Of a stretch of 12,221 bases of DNA, positions 11,983-12,221 are shown in pieces. The position numbers were made by a program, and so were the translations under genes. This DNA comes from JAYQPD01 sp046050105 (lineage in GTDB: Bacteria > Patescibacteriota > Minisyncoccia > Phycocordibacterales > UBA918), in assembly GCA_046050105.1 (NCBI GenBank), contig JBJOQE010000080.1, positions 1 to 12,221 of the forward strand, in the 5' to 3' direction. The notes beneath the pieces were generated by a model. The model did no database searches. It was not told where the DNA came from and saw only the letters and a list, made by a program, of their open reading frames with translations. How positions within the stretch are numbered: position 1 is the stretch's first letter; every line of letters starts with the position of its first letter.

Positions 11983-12144
11983 TTACTGTGTCGTTCCTGC
12001 CATAATACGATTGGCGCGATCATTGATCTGCGAAATCTGTGTATGTACCGCGTACTCACTGGCTGCATACCCAAATGCAAACATAAGTGCGATGGCTGCA
12101 AGATATTGCGTTGAAGCAACTATACGACGGGGAAGTTTTCTCAT
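11983..12144 (-). CDS. Small single-pass membrane protein of unknown function (53 aa)
   Basis: A 53-residue frame starts MRKLPRRIVASTQYLAAIAL and ends NRIMAGTTQ. It has a basic N-terminus (four Arg/Lys in seven residues), one hydrophobic segment at about 9-28, and a short polar tail, so it should be an N-in single-span protein or carry an uncleaved signal. No family is recognised. Support that it is real: a Shine-Dalgarno site (AGGAG) about 7 bases before the ATG, a promoter with TTTGCA and TATACT spaced by 16 bases upstream, and an intrinsic terminator two bases after the stop. It lies between two parS-like sites in the putative origin region. It is a single-gene unit. Confidence 0.8.
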   Translation of the reverse strand: MRKLPRRIVASTQYLAAIALMFAFGYAASEYAVHTQISQINDRANRIMAGTTQ

Positions 12145-12170
12145 ACTATAACTCCTGCCCAACCCATTTA

Positions 12171-12198
12171 AGTATACTCCTTCTTAATTAATTGCAAA
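12171..12198 (-). promoter_or_regulatory. Promoter of the 53-aa membrane protein gene
   Basis: On the minus strand TTTGCA (12193-12198) and TATACT (12171-12176) are 16 bases apart. The start near 12164 gives a leader of about 20 nt that contains the ribosome site. Confidence 0.65.
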
Positions 12199-12221
12199 CC
12201 TGTGTTCCACATGAAATGTTT

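Noticed and set aside
1..12221. CRISPR array, phage genes or toxin-antitoxin module
   Set aside because: No regularly spaced repeats and no structural phage or toxin-like proteins were found on either strand; the only mobile element is the IS.

Overview
The window looks like a piece of a small bacterial chromosome, most likely a Patescibacteria/CPR (Parcubacteria-type) genome. This is an inference from the gene set: RNase Y, a lone short prephenate dehydratase domain, a DUF5667-like membrane protein paired with an ECF sigma factor, many small proteins of unknown function, tRNAs without encoded CCA, and few Shine-Dalgarno sites. The standard genetic code fits: the sigma factor ends in TGA, in a TGA/ATG overlap with the next gene.

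Layout. Positions 1-2335 hold the 3' end of rny, a convergent prephenate dehydratase-like gene, a HU gene with a structured leader, and then a stretch without ORFs. In that stretch I see a promoter, a compact set of helices with a predicted pseudoknot, and a strong terminator, so a candidate structured RNA of about 160 nt. Positions 2336-3780 are a minus-strand group: a small acidic ORF with its own terminator, tRNA-Gly(UCC) with an odd T-loop, and an ATP-grasp ligase. Positions 3780-7098 are plus strand: an anchored trypsin-like protease that looks leaderless, an intact 974-bp IS481-like element with TIRs and a 5-bp target duplication, and two proteins of unknown function. The IS sits on the edge of a perfect 23-bp operator-like palindrome in front of the first of these.

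Positions 7151-10804 are a minus-strand block: corA, an alpha/beta hydrolase overlapping or abutting it, an ECF sigma factor that seems to have its own leaderless promoter, and a coupled DUF5667-like membrane protein, probably the sigma regulator. Positions 10899-11389 carry tRNA-Pro(UGG), an exact 24-bp duplicate of its 3' end, an inverted partial third copy, several hairpins and otherwise no gene.

The right end (11390-12221) looks origin-proximal. It has a yraN-like gene, a consensus parS site at the centre of a perfect 64-bp palindrome with parS-like flanking sites, two DnaA-box-like nonamers in an AT-rich gap, a 53-residue membrane protein gene, and another parS-like sequence at the window edge. 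A recurring feature is the extended -10 promoter (TGnTATACT-like) without a clear -35, often only a few bases from the start codon.
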